A stretch of DNA of 64,000 nt, from positions 1-64,000 of the forward strand of contig JAANDG010000639.1 in assembly GCA_036852015.1 (NCBI GenBank), written 5' to 3'. The notes below the pieces were generated by a model, which saw only the letters and a list, made by a program, of their open reading frames with translations, searched no databases and was not told where the DNA came from. Shown piece by piece: positions 24,059-37,493 of this stretch. The position numbers were made by a program, and so were the translations under genes. The DNA comes from Pelodera strongyloides. Its lineage: Eukaryota > Nematoda > Chromadorea > Rhabditida > Rhabditidae. How positions within the stretch are numbered: the first letter of the stretch is position 1; each line of letters begins with the position of its first letter.

Positions 24059-24520
24059 AGGCGAAATGAGCATAGAAATTTTGAGGTCCCGGATTACTGT
24101 ATAAACAAAATAGCTAAAAAAAAATTGTTTTAATTGTAAAGTCTGACAAAAATTTGACAACGCTAATTATGTAAATTAGCATACCACACCTTGATGTTTA
24201 GAGAAAGCGGCGCTTGAGATAACATCAGAAACACATGGAAAGCAACTGTGATATTGAAGAAGACTTTGAACTTCATCTCACGTGGCACGTTGTTATTGAG
24301 CCGATGGACGCTTTAAAGCATTACAAAAAAAGTTATATGAATGGCACCAACGTAACAATGTAAAGGTAAGGTACAGTATATAAGGTTGAGCGAAACGCTT
24401 GTTTTGTCGAGGTTCTGATTTGCCAACATAGAAAGTACCGCAATGCATGGTGCTAATTGTAGTTGTCAGCGAGTAATGGTGAAAATGTTGATGTAGCTAT
24501 GAAAATTATCGTGTCATGGT

Positions 24521-24720
24521 TTTTAAGCAAAATATGGCCGTTTCCGAAACACATAACACACCGCATTCTTATGAAACGTAAATTAGAATAAGAAATCGAG
24601 CTAATCGAGCAGATTAGCATAATTAGACTGATCGAGCTTAATTTGAGCATAGCATTATAGTAAGAATTCAATGTCCTACAAATGTTTCAAAAAAACTCGG
24701 TCCGGTATTTCGCTTCAAGA
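24521..24720 (-). mobile_element. Hairpin family A, diverged copy
   Basis: Termini recognisable (AAGCAAAATATGGCCG, CCGGTATTTCGCTT) with an internal duplication of the CGAGCTAA segment. Confidence 0.75.
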
Positions 24721-25149
24721 GTCACGGTGTAAATTCCATGTTCTAAGCTAATCCATGACCTATAAATTCGGTATAGAAACGTATTACTCAGAATAATTGG
24801 GTGCTTATTGCTGGCTACTTGGCCGGACGCAACATCCTTCTAACAGTTCTAAGGAATTAAGTAATCTCAGATCGATAAAACATTAAAAATCGATATTGAA
24901 TAGTGTGTTGAATGAATTGTGCGTTCGAGATTAATGGATTGAACTAAGCGACTCATAAACCACGCCCACCGGATACGCTGATTGGATGAGAGGTGACCAG
25001 GTTCGGTATACAGAAAGGTGTGAGTAAGCATGAGTATTGTGCATCGGGATTGGCTATTCGCAGCCTAACGGTACATTCCCAGTGCTAAGCCTCTCTTACC
25101 AGTAGGACCAGGCATGCTCTTGGCAATCTATTCTATTCTACGCGTAGGC

Positions 25150-25359
25150 ACCAGAAAGCTACCGGCAGGTTTTTGAAACGCATCGTGGGTTTTTGAATTT
25201 ACGCTAATTTACTCGAGTCTATCTGTTAGCTCGATTTTTTATTCTTATTTATGTTCATTTGCAGAAGCTGCATAAGAACACTGGTGTCCACGATACTAAG
25301 AATACTGGTGTCCACATGTACTCGCTGTGTTTCAAAAACCGGCCCGTATTTCGCTTTAA
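25150..25359 (+). mobile_element. Hairpin family A copy with internal duplication
   Basis: Right end TTCAAAAACCGGCCCG to CGCTTTAA. An internal stretch (GAACACTGGTGTCCACGATA) is partly duplicated. Confidence 0.85.
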
Positions 25360-25489
25360 AACTGAAGGTGGTTTGTGGAACGTAAACAGTAAACTACATT
25401 TCCGTGTATTCATGCAGATTTTATGCAAACCGCTATGTGCACTTTCCGAACACAAAGTGGAACATCTTTTGCATAGAACATAGGAAATG

Positions 25490-25610
25490 GTTTTTTCGTG
25501 GGCCTTCCCATTTGGTGACCAATTCGTGACCAACTCTGACCAAGTTTCATCTAAAACCGTCATCAGATGGTCACCAAATGGTCATGAAACCAGTCACGAA
25601 CTGGTTTTTG
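25490..25610. repeat. Dispersed repeat R, copy 2
   Basis: Shares ordered blocks with 9050-9170, including AAAACCGTCAT and GATGGTCACCAAATGGTCA. Confidence 0.65.
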
Positions 25611-27339
25611 TCGGTAAAAACCAGTTGGCGGTGTTTTGGGCAATTATTTCGTTTTCCTGTGAATACAATACTGTTTTCTTGCAAACTTTTCGAATCCACG
25701 TGCCCTTTTGCGTTTTTGTTATTTCGATAAAATTATCATATTCGACATACATGTATAATATGTATAATAAAATTAAGTGATGTTAAAATTAAGAGTGATT
25801 GGCAAGTTGGGAAAACATATGGCGTGGCTCGTGCGCATCATTTTCTATTTGTTTTTTGAGTGAATTGGAATTGATAGTCTCAGTGTTCAATTTTTAAATC
25901 CCCAATGGCGCCAGGAGACAATTCTTATAGACAAATAGTAGATCGGGTTCAAACAGATGTTGATCATATGTTGTGAGCAGGTATCGATTAAAGAACTGAT
26001 CAGAGATTAGATATTGATTGTTTAATTATCAAATTGTTTGATGGTTAGTGAACTTTCATGTTAGATATTTTTTACCGAAAATGTGTCGGGCTCTAAATAT
26101 ACAATGACTATAACCTAGCACAAAATTTGTCACCAATTGTTTTCGGTGCGCTTGATCTGGAGTTGTGCTAGAAACTTGCACTTAACTCTTTATTGAGCAA
26201 TAATCAGTTATCCTAATCATTAATTCACGTAAATTTACATCACATTTGAAACAATTTCATATGCATACTTCGATATGTTTATATACCTTGTCGAAAATTT
26301 GCATTTCCGTAACGCACATCGGTATGCAAAATATATATTGAAATGTACTATATGGGACCATGTGGTTCTTCCCCGCGGAAACTTCACAATCCCGCTCACA
26401 AAAAGTGTTTAAGATGCAAACACCAGCGTTAGCTACTTTGATTCATTATGTCGGGCATGATCGGGCCGCATAAAAAGTTGGCCGGCGGCGAAAAAGCCGG
26501 GTCGCGGCAAAGCGACGGCAAAAAAGCGGAGATATCGCTTATTGACGGCGCAATGGGCCCACAGTTGCAATGAAAACGTGCGAGAAGCAATTAATAGAGA
26601 TGTACGAATGTTGCTAATGAGGGGAAAGATAGAGATGTTGAGGAAAATAATGCAAAAGCTAAGGGCAATCCGCAATTATCAGTGTAATTATGTTAATTAG
26701 TGGTATGTCGGCTTGCGCGGTAACTGTGAGTGTGTATTGTACCACGCACAGTTGGCACATTATAGTGATTCTGATCTGCAGAGCACAATGTATGGCAGGA
26801 AACCGTAGAGTTAGAGAATAAACGGATAAAAGTAGTAGAAAAGTACAATAAGAACACTGGGACTGACATTACAGTAATTACCAAAATATTTAGTGCACAA
26901 TATTAGGTAATCAAAAAAAAAGATATTCTGATTTTGAGTTGGAATCCTGAAAATGACGGCAAATTCAAAGAACGGGAATGTAGTTTGTAGCTTCAAAATT
27001 CAAATTCCCGCCAATCAATTATCGATTGATTGGAACGGTTGGTCGAGATTTTGGTTTGGATAGATGTATATCAACAGGGAGGGATTTGGATCAGACCAAC
27101 TGGAGCACCAGGATTTGAGATATCACTGTCTGCGCCGTCCTTTGATCACACGCTCTCTCGGCACTCTCTGACCGAGGCAGACAGTACCTTAGCTTGATTA
27201 ATGAACGGTGGGTGACTCCCGGGGAAGAGATTCTCTCCCGGGAGAAAAGAAGGAAAAGGAGCCCCAATCCCGGGACCTATCCGGAACAGAGGCCTCAACT
27301 TGGCAGTGTGCCCCAAAAGAGGTTGAATGGACCACGTGC

Positions 27340-27424
27340 TTTAAAGCGGTATGGTATGTGGTTTGGGACTATTAGGTACTACTGCTTGCATAATGTGAAT
27401 TATATGCAAATTTCTGTCACATAG
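27340..27424. mobile_element. Hairpin family M copy
   Basis: TTAAAGCGGTATGGTATGTGG at the left; matches 46561 and 3111. The right boundary is uncertain. Confidence 0.55.
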
Positions 27425-28028
27425 TACTTTCCATATAATACATTGAAATCGCGAACTGTTACTTCCCATATTTTGTGCGAAAACTCCTTCCTAACATGTC
27501 ATATATAACATGTTGTCAGTAGAAAATTTCATAAAAGATTCATGAAAGACATAGATCAGAGCGCTTGTAACTTGAACTATGTATTTTGGTTCAAAATGCG
27601 AAATTTTGAAATTTCGAAAAAAAGAGAACATTCATGAAAACAAACAATAGCTTTGATACATCTAATATGCTTTTCCTATCCAACTAAAGAAAGATACAAG
27701 TAGATCTTAATCAGAACAGCATACAGTTTGCTTATGTTAGAGTTATGATAAACTGTGTCAAGCATCAAAATAAGAACGGTGTGCCTACCCCGGATCATTC
27801 TGCATAACGGTTCAAGGAAAAAGCGAATTACCACAGGAAAATACACAAAAAGTGACAAGCCCGATATTGTGTACTGTACTTTTTTGACATTTGCATAACA
27901 AAAGGTAGATGGGAACCGGGTCATCAAATGAAGTAAGACACATGTGCTATTTTGAAACGACTAAGGAACTAGGTAGGGAGGGTTTACAGGTTACGACCAT
28001 ATTTAATCTTTTCAAAATTTCAGTCTTA

Positions 28029-28032
<4 letters not shown>

Positions 28033-28075
<43 letters not shown>

Positions 28076-28088
28076 AGAGAGAGAGAGC
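28033..28088. repeat. GA microsatellite
   Basis: GA run. Confidence 0.95.
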
Positions 28089-28312
28089 CCCCCGAATCCA
28101 TATTCATATAACTAAAACTAAGCACTGTTATTTTTTCCTGAAGAAATGTGAAGAGTATAAATTGTATTGCTTCCAAAAAGGAATTCTCTTTACTCCAAAT
28201 CAAAATTAACAAAAGCGCACTCTATCCTTCCTTTGCACACACTTGATCGTGATTTTTCAAACATCCTCGCAAGACATATGTAACAGTGAGGTGCGATTAA
28301 TTTGACATTTCT

Positions 28313-28391
28313 TGAGAGAGAGAGAGAGCGAGAGAGAGACAGAGAGAGAGATAGAGAGAGAGAGAAAGAGAGAGAGAATATAGAGAGAGAT
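28313..28391. repeat. Imperfect GA microsatellite
   Basis: GA run with GC and GAT interruptions. Confidence 0.9.
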
Positions 28392-29228
28392 AAGCGAAAA
28401 CAGGTTGTCGGCTCAATTAAAAAGCTCTGGCGATGACAAATGCGCTACTTCAGGTCATAAAGAGTATAGCGGACCGGTAAAAGGAGTTACTTTTAAGAAT
28501 GCCGCCTCCTTACCAGACCAATAGCGAACCTAAAAGGGGGAAAGCGTGAAAGTTGAATGAATTCCTCAATTAGTACCGGTGGTATGACTAATGAGGGGTG
28601 AAAGAGGGGGAGAGGTAAGAAATGTACCGTAACGTACTTTACCGTAATCCAATATTTTAGGTACCTACCGTAAAATTTTAGATACTTTTTTGTGATAGTG
28701 CAGAAGACAGTGAAGCAAATCAGTGCATGCAACCAGTGCGTGTAGCAAAGTGTATTTGACAAAATAAAACACATGGGACAACAACTATCAAGGCGAATAC
28801 TCTTTATGACATTTGCACAATTTTACTGCAAGAGTAGCGAATACAATTACCATATCGCTTTCTTTAGCTTTTCCACATTCTCTACCGCTAGGCTTATTAT
28901 CTGTCAATATGCTAATTACACTCCCTAGTCGATCATTATCATCACTAATCGATAATTGCAAAGAATTTATTGACAACAACGTAAAGAAGTCCAAGAAACG
29001 CACAGGGCCAGGGATTACAAGTGTCGGTTTGGGGTGGAAATTGAAAAAAGGCTGCTGAGCAGCAAAAGTGAACAAACCGTTGTGTATTCGACTGGCCGTT
29101 TCCTTTGCATTTCGGCTTATGAGCGGTCGGCTCCTGTCCGAAAGTCTATCTAGCAGCGCCCCCGCGCTGGTTTACAATCAATTACAGACATGGATAGATC
29201 CAATGCACTTGATTAACCTTCTCTGGTC

Positions 29229-29389
29229 CTCAGGCGCGCAGCGCGGAAATGCGTAGCCGCGTCCGCGGGAAAAGACTGCAAATTTGCATTGAAAAATTAG
29301 AGACACAGAGAAACCTCTTTTCGCGTTTCCGCCTTTCACAAGTTAAACAGCCATATCTAAACGTATATGCGCGAAGCGCGCCTGAGAAC
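29229..29389. mobile_element. Hairpin family I, copy 2
   Basis: TCAGGCGCGCAGCGCGGAAA left and GCGAAGCGCGCCTGA right, with GCAAATTTGC and GAGACACAGAGA in the loop. Related to 6361-6494. Confidence 0.75.
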
Positions 29390-29601
29390 GTAGTTGTGTA
29401 AGTATATGTGGCATGGGTGTGCGCAAGTATGTGCGGTTGTTTGTGTTTGTGTCCATGTGCGCAGTGCGCATAGGTGTATGTGTGCAGTGCAGGTGTATAT
29501 TTGCAAGTGTTTGCGGGTATGTCTATGTCTGTCTGCTTGTGTACGCGTGTCCGCGCGTGTGTGTACATGTGTGCGTGCCATTAAAAATATATATATATAT
29601 A

Positions 29602-29606
29602 TGTGT

Positions 29607-29677
<71 letters not shown>

Positions 29678-29695
29678 CGTGTGTGTGTGTGTCTG
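29602..29695. repeat. GT microsatellite with short AT run
   Basis: A long TG run, preceded by an AT run at about 29590. It produces spurious Cys-Val and Thr-His open frames on both strands. Confidence 0.95.
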
Positions 29696-29974
29696 TGTGC
29701 CCAGCAACCATAATGACATGTTTCTGTTGCACAAATATACAGATTAGTAATGCTGAGTAGAATATTTATTACTGACACAATATGCGTAACCAGCGGATGC
29801 AAGTACAAAAATTTCTACACTACGTATATGGACCCTGATGTGGGAGACCTGATTCAAAGCCATAAACAAATTAATTATGAAAAACATGAAATCACACATA
29901 CATCAGCATATATCGTAACCGCAAACGACTCATTGAGTGATTGAGATCTATATACATATATACTCAGTTATTCT

Positions 29975-30130
29975 TAGTTTAAAGCTATATAACGGTCGAT
30001 CTTCGAAACATATGATGTTGGACGAATGAATTCCCATATGTTGTATGCAAATACATATTTGAATAAAGTTCGCGCAGTATTTGCATACACTGCTGTGCGA
30101 TTAAGAGTACAAATTACGTTTCAAAAACCA
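29975..30130 (+). mobile_element. Hairpin family A, badly decayed copy
   Basis: TTAAAGCTATATAACGGTCG, TTCGAAACATA and TTTCAAAAACCA remain in order; the interior is scrambled. Confidence 0.4.
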
Positions 30131-30517
30131 TCTGTTATACAACGCCAACTTCAAGAATTCAATGATGATTATTATTGCATGCATATTATAATTATATATT
30201 ATGGCAAACAACGATGAAAATAAAAATAAATAAATACAATATGTATAAGTCTGAATGTTCACTCGTAGGAACGTCATTTATGTACAAGCTGGATATCTCA
30301 ATTACTTATTCTGTACTGTAGGTTTTTTTGCTAAAGTCTATCATGAGGAAATAAATAAAATTAAACCATCTTGCTAATTGACTATTGATAATTAATACTC
30401 GATAATTGCGCAGTCAGAAAATCTGGCAGTGCAAACTTCAATGACTAGTAAATTCAGTGTATCATTGATATTCGTATGCAAATTTGACCAATTATCACAT
30501 ATTTCGTAATTGGCTAA

Positions 30518-33500
30518 TTAGCTTCGACGTTCTGCGTACAAAGTGACACGCTTGGTTGATAGCATTGCAGTTGGGCAGGTTATAGGTAGTGGATCCTAAA
30601 GGGGAAAACTTAAATAGAAAATAAAATTATTACATTACTTGTAGTGAAAAATAAACGAACATGGCATGGCTCCCTGAATCTTTGTTTACTTCTGAAGGCA
30701 TTTATAGCCTCTTTATGCCGTATTAGCGGTATTACATACATAGGTCGAGGATTTGAACTTCTGGCCACTTACTATATAATTCTAAAGTGGAACTTAGCGC
30801 AGTCGCCGCGCAAAATGTATCCATCTTACATAGTAAGAATAATTTTTATTATAAGCATTTTTATATTTATGGTTTTTTACTTTGTTCAGCTGCACGAGAG
30901 GAGTAGAATTCATGCGGACCCTTGTTTTTACTCAAATTTGTTTTTGGATTCCAGTTCTTACCCAATTTATTGAAAGCCTAAGAAGAGCACAGCTTACCTG
31001 TGAGTCTGTTCCTAGGGATAAATTGTAGTTGAGCAAAATCCTGGACAAGGTCACTTTAAATTCCATCTCAGCGAAACGAAGCCCAGCACAATTTCTGGGA
31101 CCGGCGCCAAACGGTAGCCACGCCATCGGATGGTGCGGCGCGTTGAGGAACCTGAAATAGGAGTGATTGGACTAAAAAATACGTACTAGGCGAATGCCAC
31201 GAATCAGCACACACCAACTACTGCGTTCAAGCGGTATTGTACCTACTTTGAGAAATTTGCATATGATAAGCGTAAGAAAATGGAACCTATGTAAATTTGG
31301 TGCCGGAAGCTTTGGACGGGCACCAAAAATTTGCATAGGATACATAGGAAATGCGTAGCATATGAAAATTTCACGAAGTAGGTACAATACTGCGTTAAAC
31401 CTTCCCCAAAATTTTGTTTACCATTTTTTTAAATAAGTAACTAAAAATTCCAGTTAAAACGAAATACCACCGTGGACAACTGAACGCTTGCGTACTTATG
31501 CCGATTTACTGTAATTTGGCTAGATTTTTACTCTAATTTATGTTCATTTGCAAAGCTGCATAAAAAAACTGGTGTCCATGATACGTTTCAAAAATCGGCC
31601 GGTGTTTCGCTTTGAAACGAGCATTCTTAGGGTTTCTTACCTTTCCGGCTGGAAATCGTCGGGTTCGCTCCAAATTTCTTCATTTCTGTGTATATTCCAG
31701 ATAGGAATGGCCACTTGAGTGCCTTCTTCATAACGGATTCCATTCACAACACATTCCTCTACACATGTTCTATTGACAAAGCTGAAAATAAATTATTATT
31801 TATTGATTTATTGATTTTTTAATTTGGAGGTCATCGTTGTTCGTTTTATTATTTATAGATTTTTTTTAATTTGAGGTATGGCGAGCGTGGTTGTTCGTCC
31901 CTAAGGTGACGAAAAGAATATGTAAGCGCTTCAAAAGTTTTTCTTTATCGAATTGTCTTGACCATACACTTTAATCTGCTTTAGGCTCACGCTTAGGGTA
32001 ACCTTTGTTTCAAAGCTTTAAATAACCACAGGTTTAAGTTTAGCAATAGAACGACCTGCACTTTACTAGCAGAGCAAAAACAGAGGTCTAGTGCTTACTA
32101 TGTATAACAGTATGACTTCAAATGCAAACATAAAGCCTTACAAGGTAATTGGTGGATATAACCGCAAAGCCTCTTTATACACAGCATTCAAGTACGGGAG
32201 TTGCATCACTGTTTCATAATACTCGTCGTTATTCTGAAACAATTTTATTTAGATCACGTAATGCCCTGCGAAAATTAACAGACTATTTAGAAAGGCTAGG
32301 TTTCTCTAAATTAAGATAAACAATGAATAATGCAAAGAATGCAGAAAGTTTTTCATAGAATACTAGACATTCAAATGCGCGAACTAGCAAGTTTTGAGGC
32401 AACAAATTAAGGAATCGCCTACCCTCAAGGAGTGCAGTTTCTGAAGCTCCTTTTGTAAAATTTCTCGTTTTTCAGGATGTTTGGCAATTAGCCAAGTGGC
32501 GAAAGCCAGCGCTGTGGACGTTGTTTCATACCCAGCGAGTAGGAAAGCAAAGCAATTATTTGCTATCTCTTCATTGGTTAGGAAATCTGTTGATCGCATC
32601 AGAATCGAGATAACGTCGTTATGAGCAGCCTAAAAAAGTCCGTTTAGTTTTGGTGTTTCTTCCATTTGAAAACACCACGTCGCATTCGGCACCACGTCGC
32701 ATTCGGCACCACGTCGCATGCGGCACCACGTCGCATGCGATACCACGTCGCATGCGACATGCACGCCGTAACGCTGACGCCGTTCCGAAACCGACGGTAA
32801 CTGCAGTTTTCGACTAGTTTATAGTAAAACTCGCTCACTTCATTATTATTCTCGTCCATTCGTTTGTCGATTACTTCCTTCAAACAATTATAAAGCCAAG
32901 TCTCCGATTTACCACTTTCGCTAGTTTTTGTGTAGAAAAATTCACAAATTGGAGCGAGCTCGGGAACGATTACTGAAAATTTCAGAATGTTTTCGTTTAG
33001 GTTTAAAACTACGTGAGCCATTAGCCACCCTAGAAAATAAGTAATAAGATTAGAATTTGGGCCTTTGAGCATATGAAAATTGACCCTGTGTCGACTGGTT
33101 TCCTTGTCAATTTTTAGCCACCCTACCGTATGTTGATCATTTACAGTATCTACACGATAGTATTTTTTATTTTTCATATTATATATGCAAGTTTCGAGCA
33201 GAAATACGGTAGTATTGACAGAATCACACCGCATTTACGGGATACTTGGAAACCCCATAACATGATCCTTACGGTGACAGACACTGTGGGATTTGAGTAT
33301 GCCCTAAAACAGTACTTTTGTGGTTGTACCAAATAAGGGTAAGGTATGCTAATTACCAGATATCCTCATTAGCATACTGGTCTCTGGCGACGGTAATTGC
33401 CGGAAGTAGTTGTCAGAGTGGTAGAGAAAAAGATCCTTTGAATTTGTTAGACAGTCAGATTCGATTCCAAAAGCACATTCTGAGATGACGGAGAGTGTGA

Positions 33501-36500
33501 GACGTTTGTAGAGACTAAAATATAGTATAGTTTCAAACTCACGAAAACCCGCATTGCTTAATTTTTGTGGGTGAAAATTGTTGAGTTATCACTTGAAACA
33601 CTAAGTTATTTTGTTCAGCGAATAGCGGAAAATAGTATACATCGGTACTCCGATATTGCTAGGCCCATGTCTCATTATGCAAACAGGGTGTATAATATTA
33701 GCTTTATTGGTACGGTAGATAAGTCTGTCTATATTAACCGCATCTTCTCCTTATAAGTCTAGTGGTAAGTGTATTATGTATGCTTAAAGTAGTTCAATCA
33801 GGATATCAACTATCAAACTATCAGTGTCTGGAAAAAGCTGGATTTTTTGATAAGGTTGAAATTCCGTCATCTGTTAAAGCGAACTACAGGCCGATTTTTT
33901 AAACACCGAGTGACCAACATTCTTATGCAGCGTATGCCAATGAAAATAAATGAGAATAAAAAATCGAGCTAAATTCGAGCAAATTATCATAAATACGTAA
34001 GAATTCAGTCGTCCACGATGCGTTTCAAAAACCGGAAGGTATTTCGCTTTAAACACTTACTCATACACATCGAATGAGCCCTTCGAAAGCGACTGCTTCT
34101 CTATTAATCGCTCGAGAGCGTCGACTTTCTGATGTACAATGGAGCTCATCTGAATTTGGAAGGCAATTATAAAGTTGTAATAAATTTAATATTTCTTCGT
34201 CAACGGATTATTTTGGACTCTTTCATATACAAGATAGTAACAAGACAACTTGTCATTTTGTTTCTAGAAGTGATAGTATGACCATGTTGATTCTACATAA
34301 CGTAAAAGTACAATACTACAATGAATCTATTACATAGCCCACTGTTTTTTTATTTATTTATTTAGAAACGGAAAGTAATGGACGGTATGTGTACATATGC
34401 ACTATGCGGTATAACCTTTTACTTTACGGTTTACAATATATTTTTCTATTATTGTTTGTTTATCGACTTGCGAGTTCATAGTCATAGTTTGACATCAAAG
34501 TTATTTAAACTCACCTTTCTAATCTTTCCCGTAGTAAAAGCCGGGGTTAACTTGGCTCTCGCACTTCGCCAAACGTTTCCTTTTTGGTTTACGAGTGAGT
34601 AGCGCAGGGACTCGGACAGAAAATCGAGTTTCTGAATGAGGAAAGACATGTTCATTAGTCAGCTGTTTGCGAGTCATTTGTGCCAAATATGTGACGCGGT
34701 TTCGCACTCGACCCACGTATTTTTTCAAAACACACTAGCTTAGTTCCTAGGACGCAGGAAGGTTAACTGATGCAGTAAATCTTAATGCCGTACTTCTACT
34801 AGGGCTTCACATGTATATATTGATTTGCAAAGATGATTATTAGTACCTTGTTCATTCGGTGAATATGTAGTTTATATTACACACATATGACATAATATTA
34901 TTATCATTATTAGTTGTTTGAAATAGTCTTCTATTTCTAACATACCTGTCGATCCACAAAGTGATCAAATTTCTTGATTAAAATCTCCTTTGCGTCGTCT
35001 AATTCTTCATTGATAATAAATAATCGTGGACCCATGAAAAGTCCGTAGCGTGCGCCAAATTGTGTCTTTAACACTTCAAAGACATTGTAGAGAAGCGAGC
35101 CGTTCTGAAATAAAAGTATATGTATGCCAGTTGCGGCAACTATTTTTTTAAAGGTTTTAACGTTAGTCACGTATGTCGCGTACTTCTCGCGCGCCCACGG
35201 CGCTTCGCCAGCCAATGGTTGTTCAAAAAGGTATCGTTTTTATGTAAACATCAGTTTTGAACATTTGTACACAAAGAAGCTGCACATCTCAATCTATGTG
35301 CTTGTGCTGTATGGACTTGATAACTTGAATCAAGTTCTAACGTCGGCCAAGTTTCTGGAACCCAAATGTGACCAACCTTGCTCATAATTTCCCCAATTTG
35401 ATGTAAATTTCCGAAAAGAAGCATTGGTTCGGGACCATCCAGACCAAGCTCGGCTCGCTTGGAAATACGACGATATCGATCTCTGAAATAGTACCCTTTT
35501 TTATTTAAAGTAGTATTATAAATCCTTTTATTTGTATTTTCTTTTCCATTCATTCTTTCACAGTGCCATAAATCGCGCATAAAAAGCTTGGAAATTCATT
35601 ACTTGGCATTACAGTTGGTAGTTGGTACTGTACTCGTACTCTATGTTATGGTAAATAGTGGAATTCCTAGTGTTTCACACTCTCATAATCAGCTCAGACC
35701 ATGGCACATTTAAGAATAAAAGGCAAGGCATTGATATTTGAATCCTCTGTGTCTCTTTAGGGGAAGAGTTAGCGCCCGTTAGCTCGACGTTTCTAGTTTT
35801 ACCCATCATGACCTTAAATGATCACATGTGTGTCTATTTTCACTGAAGAAAGGCGAAAAGCCTTGCGCGCCATCTTTTGGTCTCTAGAAAGTGTCAAATC
35901 AAATTAAGCTCATTAGTCTTTTGATACAATCAGGACAGAAACCAGCACAATTATCAGCACAATGATGGCTTGATGAAAGTCGATTTTGGAGATTTTGAAA
36001 GCCACAACAAAGATCATTTATAAGCAAAGCACACGCAAAGTATTTTAATTGAAGAGGCAATTTAAAGATGTAGGGCACGTGGTTTGCTATATGGAGATCT
36101 GTTTCATTTTGTGCCCTTCAGCGTCACCCGCATGATAATTAAATAGTAAATTGTTTTGTATGAGCCCAAACCTTGAAGGTATGAGTATTTGAAATGTGAA
36201 CCAGTCACGTAGTATTTCTTACATTCCGTCACTTTCAACTTACAGGTTTAGTTACCCAAGTTTGTGGTACTACCAAAGCTAATAGGTGAAGCCCCGCACC
36301 CAACATCTCATTGCCCCTGAGTAAGATCAAACCACATTAAAGGGAGAGGCCCACGAGAAAAAAGCGTTCCTCAATTTACTTGCACAGAATGTCCGGAGTT
36401 TCAGAAATATTACTGCGAAAACCGCATCTCTTTGCATCTAAAACTCGCAGATATATTCTATGCTAAACAGTTCGGCCAGGCACCGTAGTCTGAAACAATT

Positions 36501-37410
36501 TTTGCTCTTTTATGGAATTCAGTATTGGAAACGCTTTGTTATAATGGTAGTAATGTTCTTCATTCGTTTAACAACCCTTATGTAGAGAAAGAATGCTAAT
36601 GGGCGGATATAAAATATAAAAAGGTATTTTAACCTTTCTGACTACGGTCCCTGGCCGAACTGTTTAGCATAGAATATCTCTGCGGGTTCACGATGCCAAT
36701 ATATGCGGTTTTCACAGAAATATTTCTTAGATTCCGGACATTCTGTGCAAGTAAATTGAGGAACACTTTTTTCTCGTGGGCCTCTCCCTTTAAGTTAAAC
36801 TATAACCCCACCCCGCTATGTAGGCTTGTACTCTATTTTTACTTTGCTCTGTATGCTCAATCATATATCATATCGTATCGTACATGCGTTTTCGTCTAAC
36901 TTGTGACAACGAAAATTTTCTATGAATCCTTGAAAAACTGGAAATTGCAACATATCAATGCGGAAGTGCAGTTATTATCGTACAGATATTTTCACACCTT
37001 CCGACGATCGGAAAATCAAAATCGGCAAGTAAAAAGATTGTAAATTACCCCGAAAAATGCAATTTGTTGCGATTTTTGTGTACGTTGGGTTAAGAATAGT
37101 TGAAAACAGGTTATTGATGACTTCCTGATAATATTTCATCAAGTTTTGAAATTGAAAACTCATCGTTTCTCGGATCAAACATTAAACTTTTGGAAAATGG
37201 GTCGTGAAATTTCAGAAATTTTGAATTTTTATTAAAATTTATTTTACTATTAAAACTTTGAAAACTACCGAACAGTGAGGAAATTTTGTTGTTGGAGTTC
37301 GACCCTTTAAAAAGTTTAAATTTAAATAAGAAATTTAAATAAAAAAAACTTACACAATCAAGTAGGCGAGAAATGCGCACGCAGCAGCGAGTATCCATGT
37401 GCATAACGTT
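30518..37410 (-). CDS. Cytochrome P450, start exon missing
   Basis: Twelve exons join in phase: 37410-37354, 35482-35377, 35104-34946, 34631-34515, 34149-34061, 33514-33378, 33029-32839, 32629-32423, 32233-32142, 31781-31641, 31151-30998, 30595-30518. They give about 508 residues, the usual P450 length. Exon 1 is the N-terminal ER anchor ([15 protein letters not shown]), then the [19 protein letters not shown] hinge. The I-helix oxygen motif is AGYETT (exon 8), the K-helix ExxR is EALR (exon 9), the meander PER spans exons 10/11, and the haem loop is [10 protein letters not shown] (exon 11) with its cysteine ligand. All catalytic landmarks are intact. P450s are ER-bound, haem-dependent mono-oxygenases; the layout fits the nematode CYP13/CYP25-like (CYP3 clan) group, so xenobiotic or lipid oxidation is possible but the substrate is unknown. 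The anchor frame has no ATG after its acceptor at 37410, so a short start exon lies upstream. Introns carry hairpin families A, C and N and a 17-bp minisatellite. Confidence 0.93.
31226..31398. mobile_element. Hairpin family C, copy 1
   Basis: AAGCGGTATTGTACCTACTT and AAGTAGGTACAATACTGCGTT termini with a centre of GGAAGCTTTGGACGGGCACC. In a P450 intron. Confidence 0.9.
31454..31618 (+). mobile_element. Hairpin family A copy
   Basis: TTAAAACGAAATACC left, CAAAAATCGGCCGGTGTTTCG right. It lies in the intron between P450 exons 10 and 11, next to a C element. Confidence 0.85.
32664..32757. repeat. 17-bp minisatellite
   Basis: About five units of CACCACGTCGCATGCGG with small changes, in the P450 intron between exons 7 and 8. 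It extends the open frame of exon 7 beyond its splice site. Confidence 0.85.
33132..33283. mobile_element. Repeat family N, copy 1
   Basis: Shares TTTTTCATATTAT, AGAAATACGGTAGTATTGAC and ATACTTGGAAACCCCATAA with 51492-51643. In a P450 intron. Confidence 0.75.
33874..34052 (-). mobile_element. Hairpin family A copy (inverted)
   Basis: TTAAAGCGAACTACAGGCCG left, CGGAAGGTATTTCGCTTTAA right. Its end lies 8 bases from the donor of P450 exon 5 (34061). Confidence 0.9.
36337..36792. mobile_element. Hairpin family E, copy 2
   Basis: TTAAAGGGAGAGGCCCACGAG and its inverse, with AACAGTTCGGCCAGG inverted inside. In the long first known intron of the P450. Confidence 0.92.
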
Positions 37411-37493
37411 CTGAAAAGACAAATTAATTATTGGAAATTATAAAAAGCAGCCCAATTGCCCGATGTTCCGTGGTGTCCCCCATGATAATTACC

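Larger units (their letters stand above)
15850..30500. other. Gene desert 1
   Basis: No multi-exon gene could be supported in about 14.6 kb. It holds tRNA-like, telomere-type and GA/CT/GT repeats, large hairpins E (18538) and F (17262), family A copies at 20966, 23199, 24521 and 25150, and one open frame at 21350 that could be a stray exon. Confidence 0.55.

Noticed and set aside
29230..29808. Several overlapping open frames of 70-125 codons on both strands
   Set aside because: They are translations of a GT microsatellite (Cys-Val or Thr-His repeats) and of a GC-rich hairpin.
32644..33234. A 196-codon single open frame on the minus strand
   Set aside because: Its middle is P450 exon 7; its ends are an upstream repeat (family N) and read-through into a minisatellite. 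Phases with neighbouring exons fix the exon at 33029-32839.
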